This document shows, in pieces, positions 33,068-41,228 of a stretch of DNA of 64,000 nucleotides. Under the pieces are notes generated by a model. The model was not told the origin of the DNA. It made no database searches and saw only the letters and a program-made list of their open reading frames with translations. The stretch spans positions 2,728,001 to 2,792,000 of the forward strand of contig OY970171.1 in assembly GCA_963707575.1 (NCBI GenBank), given 5' to 3'. Position numbers and translations under genes: made by a program. The stretch's first letter is position 1, and every line of letters starts with the position of its first letter. This DNA comes from Gaiellasilicea sp963707575 (lineage in GTDB: Bacteria; Actinomycetota; Thermoleophilia; Gaiellales; Gaiellaceae).

Positions 33068-34254
33068 CCACCACGACAACGACCAAGGAGCGCCTCCGCA
33101 TCTACGTGACGGGCTCGTGCGACGGGCTCGACCGGCTCCGCGAGGCACTCGCGTCCCATCCGGAGCTCGACTTCGTCGGCTGGAGCGAGAACGTGGGGGA
33201 GGCGACGGCGGCTCTGGCCGGCGGGCACCTCCAGGTCGTGGTCCACGCCACCCGTGACACGACCCTGCCCACCGTGGAGATCGCTGCGATCGGCGAGCAG
33301 ACCCGGGCCCCGATCGTCGTGCTCGCCTCGGGCGAGTCGTCGACGCTGCTCGAGGCCGCGCTCGACACCGACGGCGTGGCGGACGTGATCCTGCTGCCGC
33401 AGCTGACCGAGAACGTCGTCTTCGCGCTGCGGAAGGCGGGCCACTCCGGCCGACGCCTCGCCGCCGACGGCGGGCAGGGGCGGGATGGCCGGATCGTCAC
33501 GGTCTTCTCGCCCAAGGGCGGCACCGGCAAGACGGTCACCGCGACGAACCTCGCCGCGTCGTTCGCGAAGAACGAGAAGAAGCGAACGTTGTTGCTCGAC
33601 CTGGACCTCCAGTTCGGCGACGCGGCGATCATGCTCGGGATCGAGCCGGAGAAGACGATCTACGACCTCGTCGTCGCTCCCGGCGAGCTCGACTCGGAGA
33701 AGCTGGCGGGCTACATCACGAAGCACCCGTCGGGCCTCGACATCCTGCCGGCGCCTCTGCGCCCGGAGGACGCCGAGCTCGTCACCGAGACCAAGCTGGC
33801 GCGGTTGCTGGAGGTTGCGCGGGAGTCGTACGACGTGATCGTCGTCGACACCTCGCCCTTCTTCCACGGCCCCATGCTCGCCACGCTCGACCGCACCGAC
33901 GAGCTGCTGATGGTCTGCGGGCTCGATGTTCCGACGCTGAAGAACGTGCGCCTCTCGATGCAGACCCTCGAGCTGCTCTCGTTCCCGGCCCATCGCATTC
34001 GCTTCCTGCTGAACCGGGCGAACTCGAAGGTCGGGATGAGCAAGAAGGAGGTCGAAGGGGCGCTCGACGTCAAGATCCGCTTCGAGGTGCCGTCCGACCG
34101 GGCGGTCCCACTCGGTGTCAACCGCGGGCAGCCGCCCGTGATCGGAGATACCGGCTCGGACTTCGCACGTGCCATCCGTGAGGTCTCGAAGTCGCTCCTC
34201 GCACCGGAGCAGCCGAAGAAGAAGCGCATGCTCGCCGCGCTGGCGAGGTCGTAG
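33064..34254 (+). CDS. cpaE: CpaE/TadZ-like ParA-family ATPase
   Basis: 396-aa localisation ATPase of the Tad apparatus. It has an N-terminal receiver-like domain (LRIYVTGSCDGLDRLREAL..., without clear phospho-acceptor evidence) and a MinD/ParA P-loop domain with the deviant Walker A SPKGGTGKT (Lys151 and Lys156). A further conserved block is LLLDLDLQFGDAAIMLG, and DVIVVDTSPFF is the Walker B-like motif. Begins with a Thr tract (MTTTTTTKE). The C-terminal KPKKKR-type basic tail may contact membranes or DNA. It overlaps cpaB by 4 bp and precedes cpaF by 2 bp. Confidence 0.9.
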   Translation: MTTTTTTKERLRIYVTGSCDGLDRLREALASHPELDFVGWSENVGEATAALAGGHLQVVVHATRDTTLPTVEIAAIGEQTRAPIVVLASGESSTLLEAALDTDGVADVILLPQLTENVVFALRKAGHSGRRLAADGGQGRDGRIVTVFSPKGGTGKTVTATNLAASFAKNEKKRTLLLDLDLQFGDAAIMLGIEPEKTIYDLVVAPGELDSEKLAGYITKHPSGLDILPAPLRPEDAELVTETKLARLLEVARESYDVIVVDTSPFFHGPMLATLDRTDELLMVCGLDVPTLKNVRLSMQTLELLSFPAHRIRFLLNRANSKVGMSKKEVEGALDVKIRFEVPSDRAVPLGVNRGQPPVIGDTGSDFARAIREVSKSLLAPEQPKKKRMLAALARS

Positions 34255-34256
34255 GC

Positions 34257-35723
34257 ATGGGCCTCCACGACAGGCTCTCGAAGCAGAACGGGAACGGGGC
34301 CGGTGGTGTGACCGCCGAGCGTCCGGCCACGCTGGCCGGCCCCGTTACATACGCCTCCGCGGAGCGCCCCGCGACCGCGGAGCCCTCCCCCGGCGATCCG
34401 TACGCCGAGCTGAAGACGCGTATCCACCACGAGGTGATCGCGAAGCTCGGACCGGAGCTCTTCAAGCAGCAGAGCGCCGGGGATCTGTCCGACCGCGTGC
34501 TGCACGCGGTGACCGAGCAGCTTGCGCTCGACCGGACGCCCCTGACGCGCGAGGAGCGCCGCAGGATCCAGCGTGAGATCGCCGACGACGTGCTCGGCTA
34601 CGGGCCACTCGAGCCGCTCCTGCGTGACGACAGCGTCACCGAGGTGATGGTGAACAGCCACGACAAGATCTTCGTGGAGCGTGGCGGTCGGCTCGAGCGC
34701 GCGGAAGCGACCTTCGCCGACGACGCGCACGTGCTGCGCATCATCGACAAGATCGTCTCCCAGGTCGGACGCCGGATCGACGAGGCATCGCCGATGGTCG
34801 ACGCGCGCCTGCCGGACGGCAGCCGTGTGAACGCGATCATCCCGCCGCTCGCGCTCAGAGGCCCGACCCTGACGATCCGGAAGTTCGCGCGCGATCCGTA
34901 CACGATGGACGACCTGATCAACTTCGGGTCGCTCACCCCACAGGCTGCGCAGCTCCTCGCTGCCTGCGTCAAGGGCAAGCTGAACGTCCTGATCTCGGGT
35001 GGTACCGGCACCGGTAAGACGACGATGCTGAACGCGCTGTCGTCCTTCGTGCCGGGCGACGAGCGGATCGTGACGATCGAGGACGCGGCCGAGCTCCAGC
35101 TGCAGCAGGAGCACGTCATCACCCTGGAGTCTCGGCCGCCGAACATCGAGGGGCAGGGCGAGGTGCGCATCCGTGAGCTCGTCCGGAACGCCCTGCGCAT
35201 GCGCCCCGACCGGATCATCGTCGGCGAGGTCCGCGGCGCAGAGACGCTCGACATGCTCCAGGCGATGAACACGGGCCACGAGGGCTCGCTGACGACGATC
35301 CACGCCAACACGCCGCGTGACGCGCTGTCGCGGCTCGAGACGCTCGTGTTGACGGCGGGCGTCGACCTGCCGCTGCGGGCCATCCGCGAGCAGATCGCCA
35401 GTGCCTTCGACCTCCTCGTGCAGATCTCGCGCCTGGTGGACGGCTCCCGCCGCGTCACGCACGTGACCGAGGTGCTCCGGATGGAATCGGACGTGATCAC
35501 GATGCAGGACCTGTTCGTCTCCAAGGCGCCCGACGAGCACGAGGCCGCAGCCAACCGCGGGTCGCGCTTGCTGCTGCCGCTGTCCTGCAGCGGCCTGAAG
35601 CCGCACTTCCTCGAGAAGCTGTCGGCCAACGGCGTCGTCCTGCCGCCCACGTTCTTCCGCATGGACTCGGCGCAGGGACGCGCCGCCTTCGTGGCCGGCG
35701 GGTACGCGGGAGACTCGGAGTGA
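34257..35723 (+). CDS. cpaF: CpaF/TadA pilus ATPase
   Basis: 488-aa secretion ATPase (VirB11/GspE family) that drives Tad pilus assembly. Seen: N-terminal helical domain (LDRTPLTREERRRIQREIADDVLGYGPLEPLL), Walker A SGGTGTGKTT with Lys254, the GQGEVRIRELVRNALRMRPD and GEVRGAETLDMLQAMNTGHEGS boxes, and HANTPRDALSRLE. An N-terminal 45-residue low-complexity leader precedes the conserved fold. The next gene overlaps by 4 bp. Confidence 0.95.
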   Translation: MGLHDRLSKQNGNGAGGVTAERPATLAGPVTYASAERPATAEPSPGDPYAELKTRIHHEVIAKLGPELFKQQSAGDLSDRVLHAVTEQLALDRTPLTREERRRIQREIADDVLGYGPLEPLLRDDSVTEVMVNSHDKIFVERGGRLERAEATFADDAHVLRIIDKIVSQVGRRIDEASPMVDARLPDGSRVNAIIPPLALRGPTLTIRKFARDPYTMDDLINFGSLTPQAAQLLAACVKGKLNVLISGGTGTGKTTMLNALSSFVPGDERIVTIEDAAELQLQQEHVITLESRPPNIEGQGEVRIRELVRNALRMRPDRIIVGEVRGAETLDMLQAMNTGHEGSLTTIHANTPRDALSRLETLVLTAGVDLPLRAIREQIASAFDLLVQISRLVDGSRRVTHVTEVLRMESDVITMQDLFVSKAPDEHEAAANRGSRLLLPLSCSGLKPHFLEKLSANGVVLPPTFFRMDSAQGRAAFVAGGYAGDSE

Positions 35724-37564
35724 AGCGGGTCGCCCTCGCCCTGACCCTGCTGGCAGCGACGCTGCCCGCAGGCGCGGCCGCCGCGACCGGCGAGTTCGCA
35801 GGGGTCGACACGACCTCGTATCCGTCCGTCCGGGCGACGTTCGTGACCGCGGCGCCGACCGCGACGCCGCCGACCCTGACGGAGAACGGTGTCCCGGTCG
35901 TCGGCCTGGAGGCCGTCAATCTGGGGCGCGCGAAGAGCATCGTGCTCGCGGTCGACCGCTCGCGCTCCATGCGCGGGGAGGCCATCCTCGACGCCGCTGC
36001 TGCTGCGCGGTCGTTCGTGACGTCGAAGTTCGGGGCCGACCGCATCGCGGTGGTCACCTTCGGTTCGCGCTCGGCCCAGCTGACCGGCTTCTCGACTTCC
36101 CGCATCGACGCCGACGGCGCCCTGCGCGCCCTCGAGGTCGACCGTCGTCAGGGCACGGCACTGCACGACGCAATCGTCGCCTCCGCCGAGGCTCTGACGA
36201 CCGAGTCGCTCGCCGCCCGCGTGATCATCGTGCTGACCGACGGCCGCGACGTCTCGAGCGCCGCGTCGATGGCGGACGCGATCGCCGCCGCCAAGGACGC
36301 CGGTGCGGCCGTCTACCCCGTCGCGATCGAGGGGCCACAGTTCTCGCCTGAGCCGTTGCAGCGCCTCGCACGCGAGACCGGCGGACGCTATTCCGGGGTG
36401 AGCAGCTCCGCCGCCCTGTCGGGCATCTACGCCTCGATCGCGCGGGAGCTCCGCCGCACCTGGCTGCTCACGTACGTCACGGCCGCGCGGCCCGGGGACA
36501 AGATCGAGCTCGCCACCGGCGGGACCTCAGCAGAGCTGCTCCTGCCCGGCCGCTCGGTCGCCGTGAAGCCCGAGGAGTCGAGCATGCCGGAGTCGCTCCT
36601 CCGGGGCGGCCCCAAGCTGATCGCGCTGCTCGTCGCCCTGTGCATCTTCGGTGCAGCAGTCTTCGCCCTGAAGGCGCCGCACGGGACCGGCCTGCGCCGG
36701 CGGATCGTGCCGCACCTCGGCCTGACCGACAAGAAGCGCACGCGCGAGACGGTGCAGGAGCGCTGGGCGACTGCCTCGACCGTGATGCGGGCGACGGAGC
36801 GGGCGTTCGGCCATCTGAAGGTGTGGCACTCGCTGCATCGCCTGCTCGAGCGGGCCGACCTGCCCTTGCGCACCGTCGAGCTCGTCTACATCTCGACCGG
36901 AGCCGCGCTCCTGCTCGCGGTGCTGGCGAGCCTCTTCGGCCTCCCGGCCTTCGCGGCACTCGTCGGGCTGGCGGTCGGCGCCGCATTGCCGGTCGCGTTC
37001 GTCAACCACAAGGCGCGCCGCCGGCTGGCGGCCATCGACGCGCAGCTGCCCGACCTCCTGATCACTTTGGCCGCCTCGCTGAAGGCGGGCCACAGCTTCC
37101 GTCAGGCCATCCAGGCCGTCGTGGACGAGGGCCAGCCCCCGGCGAGCAAGGAGTTCAAGCGCGTGCTGACGGAGACCAGCCTCGGCCGCCCGATGGACGA
37201 CGCGCTGGCCGAGATGGCCGAGCGGGTCGGCTCGAAGAACCTCTCCTTCGTCGTTACGGCCGTCACGATCCAGCGCCAGGTCGGCGGCAGCCTCGCCGGC
37301 ATCTTCGACATGGTCGCGGACGCGGTCCGCCAGCGGCAGCAGTTCGCGCGGAAGATCCGCTCGCTCACCGCCCAGGGCCGCCTGTCCGCCTACGTGCTCG
37401 TGGCGCTGCCGATCGGCCTCGCGACGATCCTGACGCTGATGAACCCCCAGTACATGGATCCGCTCTACCACACCTCGGCCGGCCACATCCTCATCGTCGG
37501 CGGCGTCGTGATGATGTCGCTCGGCTCGCTCGTGCTCAAGAAAATCGTCTCCTTCAAAGGTTGA
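35720..37564 (+). CDS. VWA domain-TadB fusion protein
   Basis: 614-aa fusion. Residues 1-22 form a signal peptide; residues about 70-250 are a von Willebrand A domain with complete MIDAS residues (Asp79-x-Ser81-x-Ser83, Thr146, Asp174). A membrane helix follows (LIALLVALCIFGAAVFAL, about 300-318), and the C-terminal half (about 330-614) is TadB: T2SSF domain LPDLLITLAASLKAGHSFRQA and helices YVLVALPIGLATILTL and ILIVGGVVMMSLGSLVL. TadB is the inner-membrane platform; here it carries an extracellular metal-dependent adhesion-type domain in the same chain, which is unusual. Overlaps cpaF by 4 bp. Confidence 0.88.
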   Translation: MKRVALALTLLAATLPAGAAAATGEFAGVDTTSYPSVRATFVTAAPTATPPTLTENGVPVVGLEAVNLGRAKSIVLAVDRSRSMRGEAILDAAAAARSFVTSKFGADRIAVVTFGSRSAQLTGFSTSRIDADGALRALEVDRRQGTALHDAIVASAEALTTESLAARVIIVLTDGRDVSSAASMADAIAAAKDAGAAVYPVAIEGPQFSPEPLQRLARETGGRYSGVSSSAALSGIYASIARELRRTWLLTYVTAARPGDKIELATGGTSAELLLPGRSVAVKPEESSMPESLLRGGPKLIALLVALCIFGAAVFALKAPHGTGLRRRIVPHLGLTDKKRTRETVQERWATASTVMRATERAFGHLKVWHSLHRLLERADLPLRTVELVYISTGAALLLAVLASLFGLPAFAALVGLAVGAALPVAFVNHKARRRLAAIDAQLPDLLITLAASLKAGHSFRQAIQAVVDEGQPPASKEFKRVLTETSLGRPMDDALAEMAERVGSKNLSFVVTAVTIQRQVGGSLAGIFDMVADAVRQRQQFARKIRSLTAQGRLSAYVLVALPIGLATILTLMNPQYMDPLYHTSAGHILIVGGVVMMSLGSLVLKKIVSFKG

Positions 37565-37569
37565 ATCAG

Positions 37570-38475
37570 ATGCTTCTCGCCTTCGCCGTCATCCTGTTCG
37601 CCACCGCCGCCTACCTCGTCGGGGAGGCCGCGACCGCGTCTGCCCGCGAGCGTCAGCGCTCCCTCAACCGGGCCGCCAGCTACGGCCGGATCAAGCTGCA
37701 CGGCTCGGGCCGCGACCTGCTCAAGTTCCGCGAGCGTGTGATCGTGCCCGCGGTGGGGTCGTTCGCGAGACTCGCGCTCAAGCTGAACCCACGCGTGTCG
37801 ATCGAGGCTGTCGGCCTGAGGCTGCACGCCGCCGGGATGGGCAGGAGCATCTCGCCGACCTCCTTCCTCGCTGCACAGGCGGCCGTCGGCTCGGCCGGGG
37901 CGCTCTCCGGCTTCATGCTTGGCCTCGGCTCCTGGGGTGCGATGGGAGCCCTGGCAGGTGCGGCGACGCTGGGCGTCGGTGGCTTCAAGCTGCCCGGGAT
38001 CATGGTCTCGGCGCGGGCGAGCCGGCGTCGCGAGCGGATCAAGGCGGAGCTGCCGGACGCCCTCGATCTGCTGGCCGTGAGCGTCGAGGCCGGGCTCGGC
38101 TTCGACGGGGCGGTGGCGAAGCTGACCGAGCACATGGAAGGCGCGCTGGCGGAGGAGTTCTCCCTGACGCTCGGCGGGATGCGGATCGGCGAGTCGCGCC
38201 ACGACGCGCTGAAGAAGCTGGCCGAGCGGGCGGCCACGCCCGAGATCGGCGCCTTCGCCCGCGCGATCATCCAGGCCGACCAGCTGGGGATCTCGCTGGG
38301 GCGCATCCTTCGCGTCCAGGCGGCCGACTCGCGCGACAAGCGCCAGGCCGCCGCCGAGGAGAGCGCGATGAAGGCACCGATCAAGATGCTCTTCCCGACC
38401 GTGCTGTTCATCTTCCCGGCGATGTTCCTCGTCATCCTGGGCCCGGCGATGCTGAGCATCTCGAAGATCTTCTAG
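37570..38475 (+). CDS. tadC: TadC pilus assembly platform protein
   Basis: 301-aa second T2SSF platform subunit. Membrane segments flank the domain with ELPDALDLLAVSVEAGLGFDGAVAKL, GGMRIGESRHDALKKLAERA and a C-terminal helix pair FPTVLFIFPAMFLVILGPAML. ATG 37570 lies 6 bp after the TadB fusion stop. Together with the fusion protein it forms the inner-membrane base with CpaF. Confidence 0.92.
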   Translation: MLLAFAVILFATAAYLVGEAATASARERQRSLNRAASYGRIKLHGSGRDLLKFRERVIVPAVGSFARLALKLNPRVSIEAVGLRLHAAGMGRSISPTSFLAAQAAVGSAGALSGFMLGLGSWGAMGALAGAATLGVGGFKLPGIMVSARASRRRERIKAELPDALDLLAVSVEAGLGFDGAVAKLTEHMEGALAEEFSLTLGGMRIGESRHDALKKLAERAATPEIGAFARAIIQADQLGISLGRILRVQAADSRDKRQAAAEESAMKAPIKMLFPTVLFIFPAMFLVILGPAMLSISKIF

Positions 38476-38485
38476 GGGGCGAACG

Positions 38486-39904
38486 TTGGCCGACTCCGAC
38501 CACCCAATGGACACCGAGAAGGGCTTCGGCACCGGGCTCCGCGCGCAGCTCGCACAGCGCCGCAACGGCGGCGAGGAGGAGGAAGCCTCGGTGCCCGCTG
38601 AGGCGGAGCCAGCACCGCCCGTCTCGACGGAGCCTGCGTTCGTGGTCTACGAGACCGTGAACGCCGAGGCTCTGAACGAGCAGCTTCGGGCAGCAACCGC
38701 GCGCGAGCACGAGTTGCGGGGCGATCTCGCCGAGTTGCAGTCGCAGCTGGACGCCGAGCGTGAGGGCGGCCGCACCGCGGACACGCGCTCGGCGGAGATC
38801 GATGGGCGCGCCGCGAAGGTGGCCGCGCTCCAGGCAGAGCTCGAGGAGCGAGAGCGCGAGCTGGCCGAGCGGGCCGAAGCGGCGGCCTCCGAGCAACAGC
38901 GTCTGGCCGACCTGAGGGCGGAGCTCGTCGCAGCCGAGGCGCGCACTGCGGAGCGGGAGAAGCAGATCTCCGCCAAGTTCCGCGAGCTCCAGAGCAGCGA
39001 CCGCAGCCGTACGGAGGCGACGGCGGACCTGGCGAAGCAGGAGGCCGCGATCGCCCAGCGTGAGCGGTCGCTCGAACGCGGACACGCCGAGCTCGACGCC
39101 CTCGAGGCGGAGCTGACGGCGCGCGTGGAGGCCCGGGCGTCCGTGCTCGAATCACGCGAGACGCAGCTTCGGGAGCAGGAGTCCGAGTTGGCCGAGCGGG
39201 ACCGCACGGTCGCCGAGCGCGAGCGGGAGCTCGTGAAGGCGCGTGCGACCGTGACGGCACGCGAGGAGACGTTCGAGGCGCGAGAGGCCGAGCTGCGCGC
39301 CCAGGCGGATCGGCTCCTGGCCGACCGTGAGCGGCTGGACGAGGTGCGCGCCGGCGCGGGAGCGGTCGAGGGCGAGGTCGTCGCTCGGACCGCCGAGATC
39401 GCTGCCAAGGAAAGCGAGCTGGCGGCGCGCGAGGCGGAGCTGAACCTGCGTGAGTCCCAGGTCCGCCGCGAGGAGGCCGACACCAAGACCGAGGCCATGC
39501 TCGAGGACGAGGCGAGGCGGCTCGACGACCTCCGCCGGGCACTTGCCGCGCGCGAGGCCGAGGTCACCTCCAGCGAGACGCTGCTCGATTCGCACCGCGC
39601 TCGCGTGGAGCGCCGCGAGAAGCGCCTCGGCTCGACGGAGGAGTCGATCTCCGACCGGATGCGCGAGCTCGACGAGCGTGAGGCCGAGATCGAGGCCCGC
39701 TGGGCCAGGATGGAGGCCGACTTCGAGCTGCGGGACGTCAAGCTCGAGCAGCGCGAGCGCACGATCGGCGACCTCGAGATTCGGCTCGGCAAGAAGGAGA
39801 GCGACCTCGCCCAGTACGTCGGCCAGCTCCAGAACGAGATGGACCGGCGCGAGACCGACTGGTGGGAGAAGCAGCTCGGCAACCCGGTCGGCTCGCGCGA
39901 CTAG
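38486..39904 (+). CDS. Long coiled-coil protein next to Tad operon
   Basis: 472 aa from a TTG 10 bp after tadC (AGGGGG upstream); ATG 38507 is an alternative. After a 60-residue acidic/Pro-rich lead-in, nearly the whole chain is Glu/Arg/Ala coiled coil (ELEERERELAERAEAAASEQ; LESRETQLREQESELAERDR; LEQRERTIGDLEIRLGKKES). There is no membrane helix, so it is cytoplasmic. Relationship to the pilus is inferred from position; it could be a scaffold or polarity factor comparable to actinobacterial cytoskeletal coiled coils, or an unrelated neighbour. No enzymatic domain. Confidence 0.8.
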   Translation: MADSDHPMDTEKGFGTGLRAQLAQRRNGGEEEEASVPAEAEPAPPVSTEPAFVVYETVNAEALNEQLRAATAREHELRGDLAELQSQLDAEREGGRTADTRSAEIDGRAAKVAALQAELEERERELAERAEAAASEQQRLADLRAELVAAEARTAEREKQISAKFRELQSSDRSRTEATADLAKQEAAIAQRERSLERGHAELDALEAELTARVEARASVLESRETQLREQESELAERDRTVAERERELVKARATVTAREETFEAREAELRAQADRLLADRERLDEVRAGAGAVEGEVVARTAEIAAKESELAAREAELNLRESQVRREEADTKTEAMLEDEARRLDDLRRALAAREAEVTSSETLLDSHRARVERREKRLGSTEESISDRMRELDEREAEIEARWARMEADFELRDVKLEQRERTIGDLEIRLGKKESDLAQYVGQLQNEMDRRETDWWEKQLGNPVGSRD

Positions 39905-39938
39905 ACTGCCTCCTCTTCGAACCTCAGGGGGAGGTGGC

Positions 39939-40955
39939 ATGAACCGCATTCGAATCGCCGTGCTCTGCGTGGTCCTGGCGTCGCTGAGCGCCGTCGCCGT
40001 CGCAACGGCGGCGAAGCCCGGCCCGGGTACGACCACGGGCAGCGGCAGGGTCTTCCTGCCGAATCCGGTCGCGTCCCAGCAGGACCAGACGCTGACCGAC
40101 CAGAAGGACGCCGACTACGCAGCGCTCCAGCCGGCGTACCGGATCGTCACGCTCACGAACCTCGACGGCAGCGGCCGGCTCGTCGGCGACTGGGCGAACG
40201 TCCTCAGCGAGACCGGCAAGCCCGCGTACTCGCCGACGAACACGTTTCACTTCAACCGCTCGCAGGACCAGTTCGAGCAGGTGATGGCGTACTACTGGGT
40301 CACTCAGGCCCAGCTCTACCTGCGCGGGCTCGGCTTCGGCAGCACCTTCCGTGGCGTGAACAACGAGTCGCAGGACGTCCGCATCAACCAGTGGGGCGTG
40401 GACAACTCGTACTCGTGGGACAAGCACGACGTGCTGCGCTTCGGCAAGGGCGGCGTCGACGACGCCGAGGACGCCGAGGTGATCCTGCACGAGTACGGGC
40501 ATGCGATCCACGACGCGCAGGGCGTCGACCTGCAGGGCGTGGAGGCCGGAGGGATCGGCGAGGGCTTCGGCGACTACTTCGCCGTCACCGTCACCGCCCA
40601 TGTCGCGCCGACTCCGGACGCGCCTTGCGTGGCCGACTGGGACGCGACGTCGTACGACCCGACGGCACCGCACTGCCTACGCCGCACCGACACCTCGGCG
40701 CACTACCCCGAGAACCTGTCGGCGACGAGCGTGCACAGCAACGGCCTGATCTGGTCGGGCGCGCTCTGGGACATCCGGAACGCCCTGGGCCGGGTCAAGG
40801 CCGACACGGTCATCCTCGAGGCGCACTTCTCGATGGGCCTCGTGACGACGATGGCGTACGCGGCCGAGCAGACCGTCGCCACCGCGCAGCGGCTCTACGG
40901 CGCCGCGACGGCGGCTCAGGTCCGCGCCGCCTTCGAGGGCCGAGGGATCCTCTAG
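39939..40955 (+). CDS. Secreted zinc metalloprotease, HExxH type
   Basis: 338-aa exported protein with a signal peptide (IRIAVLCVVLASLSAVAVATA). The zinc motif is HEYGH with His184, Glu185 and His188; the third ligand is probably Glu208 in GIGEGFGDYFA, the pattern of gluzincins such as the thermolysin and fungalysin (M36) families. A later SATSVHSNGLIWSGALWDIRNA matches the family active-site His region. Compared with M4 enzymes it lacks a long propeptide, so it may be an M36/M4-like variant. AGGGGGAGG precedes the ATG. Ends in a repeat copy. Confidence 0.82.
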   Translation: MNRIRIAVLCVVLASLSAVAVATAAKPGPGTTTGSGRVFLPNPVASQQDQTLTDQKDADYAALQPAYRIVTLTNLDGSGRLVGDWANVLSETGKPAYSPTNTFHFNRSQDQFEQVMAYYWVTQAQLYLRGLGFGSTFRGVNNESQDVRINQWGVDNSYSWDKHDVLRFGKGGVDDAEDAEVILHEYGHAIHDAQGVDLQGVEAGGIGEGFGDYFAVTVTAHVAPTPDAPCVADWDATSYDPTAPHCLRRTDTSAHYPENLSATSVHSNGLIWSGALWDIRNALGRVKADTVILEAHFSMGLVTTMAYAAEQTVATAQRLYGAATAAQVRAAFEGRGIL

Positions 40956-40974
40956 CGACGACCGGCTGAGCGTG

Positions 40975-41050
40975 CTGGTGGGGCCGCGCAGCGGCCCCCT
41001 TCAGGGATCCTCGCGCGAACACGGGCTTTGCCCGTGTTCGCTGCGGGCTA
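40975..41050 (+). repeat. Dispersed double-hairpin repeat, copy 5
   Basis: Located 20 bp after the metalloprotease stop. It starts GTGGGGCCGCGCAGCGGCC, keeps the CCCTTCAGGGA core, has a variant second hairpin (41015-41026 with 41030-41041, TTT loop) and closes with TGCGGGCTAG. The second stem differs in sequence from copies 1-4 but keeps its position, so structure rather than sequence is conserved. Confidence 0.65.
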
Positions 41051-41062
41051 GTAGAAGCAAGC

Positions 41063-41091
41063 GAGAGGCCGGCGCAGAGCGCCGGCCTCTC
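41063..41091 (+). terminator. Hairpin terminator upstream of pdxS
   Basis: Perfect 12-bp stem (41063-41074 with 41080-41091), CAGAG loop, just after repeat copy 5. Ends the metalloprotease transcript. Confidence 0.75.
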
Positions 41092-41112
41092 TACCGAACG
41101 CTCCTTTCTGGG

Positions 41113-41150
41113 CCAGACGATCCATCCGCCGAAACGGACGGCTCGTCTGG
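41113..41150 (+). other. Inverted repeat between terminator and pdxS
   Basis: CCAGACGA (41113-41120) pairs with TCGTCTGG (41143-41150) around a region that can form a second small stem (CCGCC...GGACGG). If pdxS is leaderless (see 41217), this lies upstream of its promoter and may be a second terminator or a protein site. Confidence 0.4.
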
Positions 41151-41216
41151 AGGGGGAGAGGAGTCGCGTTCGGTAGGCGTATTCCTCGCAGATCGCGCGG
41201 ACGATTGCCAGACGGC

Positions 41217-41222
41217 TACACT
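41217..41222 (+). promoter_or_regulatory. -10 hexamer TACACT for pdxS
   Basis: TACACT, 6 nt, ATG at 41229. Leaderless pattern, and identical hexamer and spacing to the rel promoter at 54966. Confidence 0.55.
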
Positions 41223-41228
41223 CAGGCC

